A stretch of DNA of 64,000 bases from Rosistilla carotiformis. GTDB taxonomy: Bacteria; Planctomycetota; Planctomycetia; Pirellulales; Pirellulaceae. This document shows, one piece after another, positions 1 through 8,783 of the stretch; position 1 is the first letter of the stretch, and each line of letters opens with the position of its first letter. A model generated the notes under the pieces. That model was not told where the DNA came from. It saw nothing but the letters and a program-made list of their open reading frames with translations, and ran no database searches. The position numbers were made by a program, and so were the translations under genes. Where the stretch lies: assembly GCF_007753095.1 (NCBI RefSeq), contig NZ_CP036348.1, positions 310,001 through 374,000 on the forward strand. The letters run 5' to 3'.

Positions 1-502
1 TCGAACCCACGTGCCGCATCGCCGGATGCAACCGAGGGGCGAAGCAAAAACAGATCCCTGCCTGTTCCAGGCATCGCTCCACCACATCGCGATCGGTGTC
101 AATTTTGACTCCCAACGCGGAAAGCACATCGGCCGAACCGCTGTTGCTGGTGATCGCTCGGTTGCCATGCTTGGCGACGCGAATGCCTGTTGCCGCTGTT
201 ACGATTGCCGCGGCGGTGCTGATGTTAAACGTTCCCGATCCGTCGCCACCGGTGCCACAGGTGTCCAACAGGACGCCGCCTTGGGACTTGATGGGAGTCA
301 TGTGTTGACGCATTGCGCGCGCCGCGCCAACCAGTTCACTGACCGATTCTCCTTTGGCACGCAGCGCCAATAACAGTTCGCCAATCCGTTGATCATTGGC
401 CTGCCCTAACAACATCGTGCCGAGCAATGCCTGCACATCGTCCGCGGACAAATCGTTGCCAGCCTGCGCGGTGGCGATTGCTTCGTCAATCTGGATGCTC
501 AT
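1..502 (-). CDS. trpD: Anthranilate phosphoribosyltransferase, N-terminal part (cut by window edge)
   Basis: Transfers the phosphoribosyl group of PRPP to anthranilate, the second committed step of tryptophan synthesis in the cytoplasm. Reading the minus strand from an ATG at 500-502 gives about 167 residues that run off the left edge without a stop. The N-terminal helical domain is followed by the PRPP-binding loop CGTGGDGSG at about residues 82-90, then the family motif GNRAITSNSGSADVL and, near the edge, FAPRLHPAMRHV. The usual length is about 340 residues, so roughly half is present. It is divergent from the nucleoside hydrolase to its right. Family assignment is secure; the C-terminal half cannot be judged. 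Confidence 0.93.
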   Translation of the reverse strand, partial: MSIQIDEAIATAQAGNDLSADDVQALLGTMLLGQANDQRIGELLLALRAKGESVSELVGAARAMRQHMTPIKSQGGVLLDTCGTGGDGSGTFNISTAAAIVTAATGIRVAKHGNRAITSNSGSADVLSALGVKIDTDRDVVERCLEQAGICFCFAPRLHPAMRHVGS

Positions 503-714
503 ATTCAATACAACATTGTCGGCACAGAGAAGGCATTGGAGGGGCGTTGGCATCGCAGGGCATGCCCGTTGGAGGCCAATATACCGATAGACGCAATCGA
601 TGGGGACCACAACACCGGCAATCTAGGGCAGCCTGGGTGCGAATGTCCATTTCCCGACGGCAGCGGACAAAATCCCCGTTTCGCCACCGCGTTGACAACC
701 GTACAATCGCACCT

Positions 715-1656
715 ATGGCAAGAAAAGTGATAATTGACTGTGATCCCGGAATCGACGACGCGATCGCACTCACAATGGCGTTGTTTGACCCGCGGCTGGA
801 AGTCTTGGCGGTTACGGCGACGGCTGGAACCGTTGATGCGGACCAGGCAACAACCAATGTCCAGGGGCTGATCCAACAGCTCGATCCGCCGAAATATCCC
901 CGGATCGGGATTGCTTCGCCATGCGAAGGGGCTTCGGTGATCAACGACATCGTGCTGCATGGTGCTGATGGTTTGGCGGGCTGCAACTACCAGCCCAGTG
1001 ATCGCCAGCATCGGCATCTGAGCGAAAAAATTATTTCCGAACTGCTGCGTCAGCATCCCAATCAAGTCTCGCTGATCTGCCTGGGGCCGCTAACCAATGT
1101 CGCCCGTGCGTTCCAACGTGAACCGGGACTCGAATCGCTGGTCGATCGGTTGGTGATCAGTGGTGGCGCGGTCGCTTGTCCAGGCAACATTTCCCCCGTT
1201 GCCGAAATGAACATGTACTTCGATCCGGTGGCGGCTCGCAGCGTGATCGAATCGGCGACGACCAAGAGTCTCTTGCCGTTGGACGTTACCGATCAGGTTG
1301 AATTCTCGATCGAACTGATCGAAAACCTGCCGTCGAAACAGACGCGCGCGGGGCAGTTGTTGCACCAATTGCTGCTGTGCGCATTCCGAAGCTACGTCCA
1401 AAACTTGGGCCGCGAAACGATTCCGTTGTACGATCCGGTGGCACTGCTAGGGTTTTTGGAGCCGGAGCTGTTCACGTGGGAAGATATGGCCGTTGACGTC
1501 GAAACTCGCGGCGAATTGACCCGCGGTCAAACGGTTAGCGATCGGCGACAGCATCGCGAGTGGTCGTTTAACGCCGAAGTCGCGCGAACGATCGACGCAA
1601 CCGCCGCAGTCAATCAGGTCGTCCGCGGCCTGCGCTTCGCGGGGCAATGCACGTAA
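715..1656 (+). CDS. Nucleoside hydrolase, IUNH family
   Basis: Hydrolyses the N-glycosidic bond of nucleosides to free base and ribose for salvage; substrate preference cannot be read from sequence. The protein is 313 residues, normal for the family. The Ca2+/ribose-binding signature IIDCDPGIDDAIAL sits at residues 6-19, with Asp8, Asp10, Asp14 and Asp15. Asn and Met-Asn-rich segments near residue 160 (AEMNMYFDP) and an Asp near 242 (YDPVAL) match the metal site. The frame is open further upstream, to 427, but that extension is unrelated to the family, so the ATG at 715 just before MARKVIID was chosen. A palindromic repeat follows the stop. Confidence 0.9.
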   Translation: MARKVIIDCDPGIDDAIALTMALFDPRLEVLAVTATAGTVDADQATTNVQGLIQQLDPPKYPRIGIASPCEGASVINDIVLHGADGLAGCNYQPSDRQHRHLSEKIISELLRQHPNQVSLICLGPLTNVARAFQREPGLESLVDRLVISGGAVACPGNISPVAEMNMYFDPVAARSVIESATTKSLLPLDVTDQVEFSIELIENLPSKQTRAGQLLHQLLLCAFRSYVQNLGRETIPLYDPVALLGFLEPELFTWEDMAVDVETRGELTRGQTVSDRRQHREWSFNAEVARTIDATAAVNQVVRGLRFAGQCT

Positions 1657-1659
1657 TCG

Positions 1660-1760
1660 CTGGAGTCGAGGCTTCAGCCGACCTCCTCCCCGACTCGCCG
1701 TACATCGGCTAAAGCCTATGACTCCAGCGCTGGAGTAAAGGCTTCAGCCGACCTCCTCTC
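1660..1760. repeat. Palindromic intergenic repeat, CTGGAGT family, copy 1 plus a half copy
   Basis: Inverted arms at about 1660-1681 (starting CTGGAGTCGAGGCTTCAG) and 1705-1727 (ending GACTCCAG) can fold into a long hairpin. A second left arm follows directly at 1730-1760. The same arms recur at 58550-58639. It lies 3' of the nucleoside hydrolase and may act as a transcript end structure, but no U tract is present. Confidence 0.75.
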
Positions 1761-1769
1761 CGCAGCGGT

Positions 1770-3194
1770 TTAGCCTGAAATTCGCACCAATTCAAAGGTG
1801 TGAGGCACGGACTCGCGACTCGTTTCGGCCGTCTGCTGAAGCTCGGCAGCTCGCTTGCGGAACTCGCTGTATTTCGGCCAGTCCTCTAGGTACTTCCTGG
1901 CCATCACCGCCGAATACTGCTTCTTATCTTCGAAATGATCGTAGTGAGCTTGAACCGCTTGCGGGTCATCGACATCCACTTTGTAGTAGCTCTGCATCCA
2001 GCGGCGCGTATTCAACAGACTGCAAGCGGACGCTTCGGCGCTGCGCCGCTGCGAATTCCACTCGGCAACGCGCTGAGCTTGCTTGTACTGAGGCGTCGCC
2101 TTGTTGAACGCCAGATTGATCCCACCGCCAAGCTCCTCCGCTTTGTATTGCCCCGCCGCAGCGCCATCGATCCGCAACTCATAAGTTCCTTTGGATAGGC
2201 CAGTCACGCTCAGGATTTGTTGAGCTAGATCGTCGCCGATCGGCAGCAAGTCCAACAGCTCCATCGGTCCCGCGTTGATCGGAAACGGCAACGCCTCCTC
2301 GCGCGACACAAACTTCACACCCGTCTCGCTTCGCTCCACCGACGTGACGTCCGCGTTAACGCTCTCGGTGACCGCGCCTGCCGCCGCGTCGATCGTCGTC
2401 CTGGAGATGGTCGCGGGAACACCCTGGGCTTTCAGGAGCAACCACGCCATCATCAATCGCCCAGGCGATCCGGGATGGACGCGGTCGGGGCCGACGATCG
2501 TCCAGGTCGGATCGCGCTTTTGCTGTTGGAGATTAATCGCCGTCATCGGGCCGTGCAGATCGATCACCGGGGCGTTGTTCTCGAGTGCCAGTTGGCGAAC
2601 GATCTCGGCGCATCGCCCCAAGCCGTCATTGCAGCCGGGCTGATTGTTGTCGCGATCCAGCACCACCGTTTGATCAAAGGGGGACGGGGTCATGAAGTAG
2701 AGCTTGGGGTTGTTCGCCTCATCGCGGAGCCGCGCCACGACTTCTTTCATCTTCGCTTTGTAGCGGTCCAATGCCTGCTGTTGCCGGACCTTCTGCGCGT
2801 CGGTCGGGTTCGCCGTGTAAGAGCCGCGACTGACATCGTTCATGCCGAACATGATCACAACGGAGGTCGGCCGCTTGTCGATGACATCCTCCTTGAGTCG
2901 CGAGAGCGAACCGCTGGCGGTGTCGCCCGAACGACCGGCGTTGAAGAAGTGAATCGTCCTCTCAGGGAATCGCGTCAGGTAATAGTCGGCGATCAGGGTT
3001 TGAACGTATCCGCCCGCCGTAATACTGTCCCCTAGGAAGCAGACGCGTTCCCCGTCGTCAAACGGGGGCGCCGGGATTGCCACGCCAACCGACGCGACCG
3101 GCTCTAGCGTTGGGGTTTGGGGCTGATCGGCAGCGGCATCGAGGCCGAACAAGAGAACGCAAAATACAGACAGGGCGATGTTTCGAAGACTCAC
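1770..3194 (-). CDS. Secreted SGNH/GDSL-type hydrolase
   Basis: A 474-residue protein with a signal peptide (residues 1-22, cut near DAAA) and an SGNH-hydrolase domain, residues about 48-255. The four blocks are visible: GDS with nucleophile Ser57, Gly87 in NAGRSGD, Asn119 in GMND, and Asp237/His240 in GPDRVHPG. Such enzymes deacylate esters of lipids or carbohydrates; the substrate is unknown. Residues 255-474 form an extra domain rich in Arg, Gln and Glu, often seen in planctomycete homologues. The 3' end abuts the palindromic repeat at 1660-1760. Likely periplasmic or exported. Confidence 0.85.
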   Translation of the reverse strand: MSLRNIALSVFCVLLFGLDAAADQPQTPTLEPVASVGVAIPAPPFDDGERVCFLGDSITAGGYVQTLIADYYLTRFPERTIHFFNAGRSGDTASGSLSRLKEDVIDKRPTSVVIMFGMNDVSRGSYTANPTDAQKVRQQQALDRYKAKMKEVVARLRDEANNPKLYFMTPSPFDQTVVLDRDNNQPGCNDGLGRCAEIVRQLALENNAPVIDLHGPMTAINLQQQKRDPTWTIVGPDRVHPGSPGRLMMAWLLLKAQGVPATISRTTIDAAAGAVTESVNADVTSVERSETGVKFVSREEALPFPINAGPMELLDLLPIGDDLAQQILSVTGLSKGTYELRIDGAAAGQYKAEELGGGINLAFNKATPQYKQAQRVAEWNSQRRSAEASACSLLNTRRWMQSYYKVDVDDPQAVQAHYDHFEDKKQYSAVMARKYLEDWPKYSEFRKRAAELQQTAETSRESVPHTFELVRISG

Positions 3195-3397
3195 GCAGTT
3201 GTTCCTGGAGGGTTAGTGGATTAACGACCTCAATCTCACCTCGATTTTAACAATGGGCGGACTGGCAAGCTGACTAGAACTTTTAAAACCCTACCCATTT
3301 TGCGAATCGAATCACCCGCTTCGAGCAGCCGATGCAGGACCATCCGGCGCATCGAGTCGAGCAGTCGCTCTGCAACGTTGCGACCGAGCCCAATCAG

Positions 3398-4038
3398 TCA
3401 AGCTGCATCGTTGTTGGGCAGGTCGTCCGCCACGCCTTCCCCAACATGCGGGAGGCGCCACTTGAAACGAAGCGCCGCGAGCCGAAATGCGACAACCACG
3501 ACGATTCCAACCGTGGAAGCATAGCTGCGAGTGGCCGGCCAGGCATCGAGCAACAGAAAGATCCACGAGCCAACAAACGAACAGGTGGCAAACATCGGAG
3601 AAGGCCGAAACAGGCTGGGCACACGATTGCAAATCACGTCTCCGATCACGCCCCCAAAAAGGTGCCCGTCACCGCTCCTAGCAAAGACGCAATGAAATAA
3701 GAGGTCCCCGCTTCGATGGCTGCACTGGCACCGGCAATGCTAAACAGCCCCAAGCCGAGCGCATCGGGAATGCTCAGGATCGACTCCGTTCGGTCGGGGA
3801 TTCGCCGGACGCCGTAGGCGGCCAATGCGATAGCGAAGACGACGACCGGATAGTGGTCCTCTTGAATCCAGAACAGCGGATGCCGGTCGAGGAACAAGTC
3901 GCGGAGCGTTCCGCCACCGAAGGCGACGATGAAGGCAAGGCTAAAGACGCCAACAAAATCCATGTCGTGCCGCCGGGCCAGCAGCACTCCATAAACCGCG
4001 CTGGCTACGACCGCAGCAAACTCGATTGGTTGAAGCAT
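3398..4038 (-). pseudogene. TRIC/UPF0126 family membrane channel, split by a frameshift
   Basis: Two adjacent minus-strand frames together form a complete TRIC-like (UPF0126, YadS) protein of about 213 residues. The first, 4038-3646, covers residues 1-130 with the motif FGGGTLRDLFL and ends early after GAVTGTFLGA. The second, 3649-3398, continues with the matching second-repeat sequence GVIGDVICNRVPSLF. The break falls in a run that reads T5G5 on the minus strand (plus 3651-3660, CCCCCAAAAA). One extra base there would restore GAVTGTF(F/L)GGVIGDV, which fits the family. No classical -1 slippery heptamer is present. This is either a real inactivating indel or a homopolymer sequencing error. 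The family carries monovalent cations in bacteria. Confidence 0.8.
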
Positions 4039-4136
4039 ACGGCACGCAATCCGCGAACGACGGGCTGGCTAAGCAGGCCGTCGTTAAAGCACATGAAAAC
4101 CCCAGCACGCAGGAGAATCGTGCCGAGGCAGGCAGC

Positions 4137-5564
4137 TTACTTCTTCTTCGGCTTGTAGATTTCCGTCGCCGTGCCGAAGTGGACTTCGCCCGCGTTCATC
4201 AGTGTTTCGCTGAGCGTTGGATGCGGGTGGATGCTGTCGGTGATGTCGTGGACTTCGCAGCCCATCTCGATCGCCAGGACGGCTTCGGCGATCAATTCGC
4301 CAGCTCCGGCACCCACGATTCCACAGCCGACAACGCGATGCGTTTCGGGGTCGACGAGCCACTTGGTCGAACCTTCGGTCCGGCCGATCGCTTGAGCACG
4401 ACCGCTGGCCGCCCAGGGGTAGACCTCGACATCGACCTTGCGGCCGGCAGCTTTGGCTTCACCTTCGGTCAGGCCAGCCCAAGCGATTTCCGGATCGGTG
4501 AAGACCACTGCGGGAATCGCCACTTTGTCGAAGGCGGAGTTCTTGCCAAGCACGACTTCGGCCGCGACGCGACCTTCGTGATTGGCTTTGTGTGCAAGCA
4601 TCGGTTCGCCTGCGACGTCGCCGATCGCCAGGATGTGTGGGTCGGCGGTCCGCTGTTGCGAATCGCACTCGACGAATCCCTTGGCGTTGACGACAACCTG
4701 GGTGTTCTCCAGGCCAAAGCCCTTGCTGACGGGGCGGCGGCCGATCGAAACCAGCACGCGGTCGTAGACTTCGTTGCCAAACTTGTTGGGCCCTTCGAAG
4801 GTCACGTGAACGCCGTCTTTCTCTTCGGCAAGCGAGCCGACTTTGGTGTTCAAGAACAACCGGCCGTCGACGAGCTTTTCGATCCGCTTTTGCAGCGGCT
4901 TGACCAGATCGCGGTCGGCGCCGGGCAGTAGGCCGTCCATCAATTCGACGATCGAAACCTTGCTGCCCAGTTGAGCGTAGACGCTGCCAAGTTCCAGGCC
5001 GATGTATCCACCACCGACAACCAGCATCGTTTCGGGAACGTCTTTCAGTTCCAACGCGCCGGTGCTGTCCATCACGCGATCGCTGCCGATGTCAAACGCC
5101 GGCGGAACAAACGGAACGCTGCCGGTCGCCAGGATGCAATGATCGAACGTGATCTTGCCGCCTTCGGGGATCGACGCATCGTCCCCTTCCAGCTTCAGCG
5201 TGGTGCTGTTTTCAAAGACGCCCTTGGCGTGGATGACTTTGACGCCGCGGCGTTTGGCCAACGCTTGAAGGCCACCGGTCAGGTTCGAGATCACCGTTTC
5301 TTTGCGACCGCGAACCTTATCGATGTCGATCGACGGAGCGCCAGGATAGCTGACGCCCCAGTCTTCATTGAGTTCCTGAACTTCGCTAATCACCCGAGCC
5401 ACATGCAACAACGCCTTGCTGGGGATACAACCTCGCAGCAAGCACGTACCGCCGAGCCGCGAATCGGCTTCGACAATCGTGACGTCCAGACCTTCGTCGG
5501 CGGCCAGGAACGCGGCGGCATAGCCACCTGGACCTCCGCCCAATACAACGAGCGATGAATGCAT
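4137..5564 (-). CDS. lpdA: Dihydrolipoyl dehydrogenase (E3)
   Basis: FAD-dependent enzyme that reoxidises dihydrolipoyl groups of 2-oxoacid dehydrogenase complexes or glycine cleavage, with NAD+ as acceptor. The protein has 475 residues, the usual length. Visible are the FAD dinucleotide fold GGGPGG at 9-14, the redox disulfide GGTCLLRGCIPSK with Cys41 and Cys46, the NAD fold GGGYIGLELG, the second FAD motif AIGDVAGEPMLAHKA, and the C-terminal HPHPTLSE with the catalytic His-Glu. No E1 or E2 gene lies nearby. It follows rpsD by 53 bp on the same strand and might be co-transcribed with it. No clear Shine-Dalgarno precedes the ATG. Confidence 0.95.
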   Translation of the reverse strand: MHSSLVVLGGGPGGYAAAFLAADEGLDVTIVEADSRLGGTCLLRGCIPSKALLHVARVISEVQELNEDWGVSYPGAPSIDIDKVRGRKETVISNLTGGLQALAKRRGVKVIHAKGVFENSTTLKLEGDDASIPEGGKITFDHCILATGSVPFVPPAFDIGSDRVMDSTGALELKDVPETMLVVGGGYIGLELGSVYAQLGSKVSIVELMDGLLPGADRDLVKPLQKRIEKLVDGRLFLNTKVGSLAEEKDGVHVTFEGPNKFGNEVYDRVLVSIGRRPVSKGFGLENTQVVVNAKGFVECDSQQRTADPHILAIGDVAGEPMLAHKANHEGRVAAEVVLGKNSAFDKVAIPAVVFTDPEIAWAGLTEGEAKAAGRKVDVEVYPWAASGRAQAIGRTEGSTKWLVDPETHRVVGCGIVGAGAGELIAEAVLAIEMGCEVHDITDSIHPHPTLSETLMNAGEVHFGTATEIYKPKKK

Positions 5565-5617
5565 GATGTTTGTTCAGGGTAGCAAGTTGAGGAATCTGCA
5601 AACGAATCTGCGGAAAC

Positions 5618-6226
5618 CTAGCGAGACAGGAATTCGACCACGGAGTTAGCATCCACGGGCAGGCTGATGTCGCTAGGGCCGGGCAGCCCTTGCACGGTTG
5701 CCTTCAGGTTTTCGCTGTCGAAGGCGACCCAGTCCAATGCATCGGGCGAAGCATTGGCGATCACGCCACGATACAGGTTCTTCAGGCCGTCACGATCGCG
5801 AACTTCCACAACATCGCCGGGACGCAGCAGGTAGTTTGGCTTGGTAACCTTCACGCCGTTGACCAGGAAGTGGCCGTGGGTCACGCCTTGGCGTGCTTGC
5901 GGGCGAGTCTTGGTGAATCCGCAGCGACGAACAATGTTGTCCAGTCGGCGTTCACACATTAGGAGCAACAACTCACCCGTGTTTCCTTGCTTGCTGCTGA
6001 CCGCGTCAAAGTAGCGTCGCAGTTGTCGTTCGCCCAAGCCATAATAGTGCTTGATCTTTTGCTTCTCCATCAACGCCAGACCGTAGTTACTGGGGCGACG
6101 GCCGCGGGTGTGCATACCTGGAGGGGTATTGCGGCGTTCCATCGCGCGGGCAGCACCGGCGGTTTCATAGATCATGGCGCCTAAACGGCGATTAATACGT
6201 GCTTTGGGTCCGGTATATCGGGCCAT
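5618..6226 (-). CDS. rpsD: 30S ribosomal protein S4
   Basis: Primary rRNA-binding protein that nucleates assembly of the 30S body. 202 residues, starting MARYTGPKARINRR and carrying the S4 domain (RRLDNIVRRCGF...FLVNGVKVTKP...RPGDVVEVRD). The frame is open to 6613, but that extension is not S4-like. Two ATGs lie in ATGTCGATG; the Shine-Dalgarno AGGAG is 8 bases from the second and only 2 from the first, so 6226 is preferred. It is isolated from other ribosomal genes, unlike the alpha-operon setting known in many bacteria. Confidence 0.95.
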   Translation of the reverse strand: MARYTGPKARINRRLGAMIYETAGAARAMERRNTPPGMHTRGRRPSNYGLALMEKQKIKHYYGLGERQLRRYFDAVSSKQGNTGELLLLMCERRLDNIVRRCGFTKTRPQARQGVTHGHFLVNGVKVTKPNYLLRPGDVVEVRDRDGLKNLYRGVIANASPDALDWVAFDSENLKATVQGLPGPSDISLPVDANSVVEFLSR

Positions 6227-6731
6227 CGACATTGCTCCTAAGGGAGTGCAAGAAAGGGTGTAAGTCGTTACCTCGCGTAGATTTACGCAGTGGCACGATC
6301 CCAGCGACAGGATCGATTCTTGATCCTGGAGGGTCGCGCCTGATTTCTTTTGAAGTCCAGGATTGTCACTGGATACCTTGCTTTTTGCAAGAGCGCCGCT
6401 TTCGAATCGGGCATGAATCGCCACATTCGCCAACTTTTGCGCGATAGGATTGCTCAGTCGACATTGACGTCGGCAATCTTGCGGTTCTAGTATCCGGGCC
6501 CAATTAGTGGAGTTTGGTAAAATCTGCGGATAAGTTGGATTCAGCGGATCTCGCAGGCCGAAACCCTTCTGATAGGAACGTTGTGATGCCCCCACACATT
6601 CGGTGCGGGGCACTCACTCCAAATAAAACACTTCAGGGAAGAAGGGTTTTGCGAATCGCGACTGGTTTCTATCCAGACGACGTCCGCAAGCTCCAGCTTC
6701 CCTAAACTCGCCAGTTTGAGGGAACATCGTT
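6227..6731. other. Divergent intergenic region between rpsD and the SPYG lipoprotein
   Basis: About 500 bp separate the two divergent genes. It contains a possible rpsD promoter (given separately) and an rpsD leader of about 130 bases. I see no convincing gene in it; open frames there are unlike known proteins. Confidence 0.6.
6362..6390 (-). promoter_or_regulatory. Possible sigma70-type promoter for rpsD
   Basis: On the minus strand TTGCAA (6385-6390) and GACAAT (6362-6367) are 17 bases apart. The -10 box is imperfect. It would give a leader of about 130 bases before rpsD. Confidence 0.35.
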
Positions 6732-7604
6732 ATGCGATGCCGTATAGTGACATGGAACCGCGTCGCCGTAGCCAGCATTGCAGTCATGGCTCTGGGGACC
6801 ACCGGTTGTAAGACAGCAATGCCGGGCAAGAACTTGTTCTCGTGGGGCAAAAAGCCTTCGGCAGAAACTTTGGCTGGTAGCGGGCCCACCGCGACCTACC
6901 CAGCTCCGCCAAGCGAAAACCACACGCCAACGGCGATCGCTTCGGCAGCGACCGGCAAGTCGGGGCAATCGACCAACACGCAAGTCGCCGCGTCGACCAC
7001 CACCGCTCCAGCAAGCCCTTACGGAAACGCAAGCCCTTATGGCACTCCCGGTGGGAGCTCGCCTTACGGCACGCCCACCGCTGCCGCTCAGGCCAACGGC
7101 TACAACAGCACCGCAGCGGCTTCGCCTTACGGCGGTGTGACGCCAACGAGCCCTTATGGCGGGGCCGCACCAACTTCGCCTTACGGTGCTGCGGCACCTT
7201 ATGCCAGCCCAAGTGCTCCGTCCGCTTACACAGCAAGTGCAACCAACAGTCCAGCCTACGGTGCAACGGCCAGTTCGGCTTCGCCGTATGCCGCGTCTGC
7301 CAGCCCAGCTGGCTACATGCCACCGGGCCCCGGAGGCTACGCCACTCCAACGAACCCCGCGGGCTATGCAGCACCACCTGCAACCCAAGCGACTTATGCA
7401 AACCCAACCACGCCAGCCAATCAAGTGGCTGCCAGTCCTGGAGGCTACCGTCCCGGCAGCACCAGCTCGGCAACTGCCTACCCTGGTATGAACAGCTCGG
7501 TGGCTCCATCGACCTACACGACACCGGCCACCCAATCGCCTAGCTCGTCGTATTCGATGCCCACCGCAACTTCGCCAAACACGGGCGGATCGATCTACCG
7601 ATAA
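6732..7604 (+). CDS. Low-complexity lipoprotein with SPYG repeats
   Basis: 290 residues. A lipoprotein signal peptide ends in the lipobox LGTTGC (Cys at about residue 26), so the mature protein is probably membrane-anchored outside the inner membrane. From about residue 95 to 165 the motif (A/T)SPYG recurs at least eight times with Ala/Thr/Gly spacers, followed by Pro-Ala-Tyr-rich blocks with GGY(A/R)P. There is no enzymatic domain. The composition suggests an extended, disordered envelope protein; similar Pro/Tyr-rich proteins are known in planctomycetes, but I do not know a function. A strong terminator follows. The ATG at 6732 was chosen because it starts the signal peptide. Confidence 0.8.
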   Translation: MRCRIVTWNRVAVASIAVMALGTTGCKTAMPGKNLFSWGKKPSAETLAGSGPTATYPAPPSENHTPTAIASAATGKSGQSTNTQVAASTTTAPASPYGNASPYGTPGGSSPYGTPTAAAQANGYNSTAAASPYGGVTPTSPYGGAAPTSPYGAAAPYASPSAPSAYTASATNSPAYGATASSASPYAASASPAGYMPPGPGGYATPTNPAGYAAPPATQATYANPTTPANQVAASPGGYRPGSTSSATAYPGMNSSVAPSTYTTPATQSPSSSYSMPTATSPNTGGSIYR

Positions 7605-7636
7605 TCATCGGCCATGTTCGCGAACGAATTTGAAAG

Positions 7637-7672
7637 CCGCAGCTTCCATTGCATTGGAGGCTGCGGTTTTTT
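7637..7672 (+). terminator. Rho-independent terminator after the SPYG lipoprotein
   Basis: Stem CCGCAGCTTCC (7637-7647) pairs with GGAGGCTGCGG (7656-7666) with one G-U pair, an 8-base loop and a following run TTTTTT. Confidence 0.88.
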
Positions 7673-7710
7673 CGTTTTCCGGCTATCGCGAGCTTCGCAG
7701 CACACGCACG

Positions 7711-8313
7711 CTACGAAACGTACAACCTTTCGGCGCGGATGAATTCTTCGACAGCTCGCGGCGTGTGGTAGCGAATGCTTTTACCCGCACCGATCCGATC
7801 GCGCAGCTCGCTGCTCGATAGTTCGATCTGTGGCATCTGTAAAAAGGCAACCTGCCCTGATTCGCTATCAGTCAGAAACGGTTCGATCTCCGCAGCCGTC
7901 GCCGCGTCGTAGCCGCCCCGATTCATGATCGCTGGCTTGGCGATCGCGAAGATCTTTTCAGGTTGATTCCAGTCGCCGAGCTGACCGACGAGGTCGGCTC
8001 CCATCATCAGAAACAACTCCGCCTGTGGGAACTGTTCGCGAATCGCTGTCACCGTATCCAAGGTGTAGCTGACGCCGCCGCGATCGATCTCGACGCGGCT
8101 GACTTCAAACGCTTCGTTCCCGCCGATCGCCAGTTGCAGCATCGCAACCCGCGACTCACTCGATGCCACCGGACCGGTCGGCTTCAGAGGCGACGTCGCC
8201 GCGGGGACAAACAAGACCTTGTCCAGTTCAAGCTGTTCTCGAGCTCGCTCTGCCAACATCAGATGCCCATAGTGCACCGGATCAAACGACCCGCCCAAGA
8301 TACCGATCCGCAT
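7711..8313 (-). CDS. nadD: Nicotinate-nucleotide adenylyltransferase
   Basis: Adenylates nicotinate mononucleotide to deamido-NAD in NAD synthesis. 200 residues from the ATG at 8313. The nucleotidyltransferase signature GGSFDPVHYGH is at residues 7-17, with the HxGH-type His14 and His17, and the C-terminal ELSSSELRDRI gives the ISSTxIR-like motif. The frame extends 14 codons upstream, but MRIGILGGSFDP is the conserved start. It is convergent with the lipoprotein gene, with the terminator between them. Confidence 0.93.
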   Translation of the reverse strand: MRIGILGGSFDPVHYGHLMLAERAREQLELDKVLFVPAATSPLKPTGPVASSESRVAMLQLAIGGNEAFEVSRVEIDRGGVSYTLDTVTAIREQFPQAELFLMMGADLVGQLGDWNQPEKIFAIAKPAIMNRGGYDAATAAEIEPFLTDSESGQVAFLQMPQIELSSSELRDRIGAGKSIRYHTPRAVEEFIRAERLYVS

Positions 8314-8403
8314 CACCGAAGACCCTCTTAACACTCTCCACCGAAACTCCGCCACCGCCGGATCGAACTATAAGCGACTCGCCACCAAATGTCGCGGGGC
8401 CCA

Positions 8404-8490
8404 CACCAATCGTTTGACTCGAGTGCCCAACAGTCCTCAGGTCCGCACCATTCGTTTAACCGCGTGCCCAACGGGACGCGCGTCCACGCC
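8404..8490. repeat. Imperfect tandem repeat, two units of about 42 bp
   Basis: Units at 8404-8445 and 8446-8490 share the pattern CACCA(A/T)TCGTTT(G/A)AC followed by GTGCCCAAC. No coding or regulatory role is apparent. Confidence 0.5.
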
Positions 8491-8529
8491 AACGACAGCC
8501 GCGCGGGGCGATGCCGCCGCGGTTAAACT

Positions 8530-8728
8530 CAATACCGTCCAATGAAGCGTAGTGGACGAGGCTACGAGTCCTTTTGCTCACTATCGTTCAACGAAGCGTA
8601 GTGGACGAGGTTGCGAGTCCTTTTGCATCAGAACAAATCGCTGGGACTCGTAACCTCGTCCACTACATCCCGCCGCGAATGCTTTCGACGGTCCGAAGCG
8701 CCTTCGCTAAACGGTATTGCGGTTAAAC
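8530..8728. repeat. Palindromic MITE-like element, copy A
   Basis: Inner arms at 8598-8620 (starting GTAGTGGACGAGG) and 8644-8666 (ending CCTCGTCCACTAC) are near-perfect 23-base inverted repeats around a 23-base spacer. The left part has an internal 50-bp duplication: the unit with AAGCGTAGTGGACGAGG occurs at 8544 and again at 8594. The right outer end carries GCGGTTAAAC at 8719-8728. The reverse complement of most of this element is found at 12157-12314, so the two copies flank the efflux operon in opposite orientation. Confidence 0.85.
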
Positions 8729-8783
8729 TAAGTGAGATCTACATCGCTACCGACAGTTCCATCACATTACACAACCTCCACCG

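Noticed and set aside
1..20. tRNA-like TTCGA sequence at the left edge
   Set aside because: The bases belong to the trpD reading frame and no cloverleaf can be formed.
427..714. N-terminal extension of the nucleoside hydrolase frame
   Set aside because: It overlaps the trpD start on the other strand and is unlike the family, which begins with the ATG at 715.
3646..3662. Programmed -1 frameshift in the TRIC gene
   Set aside because: The run TTTTTGGGGG does not give a classical X-XXY-YYZ heptamer in the required frame; an indel or sequencing error is simpler.
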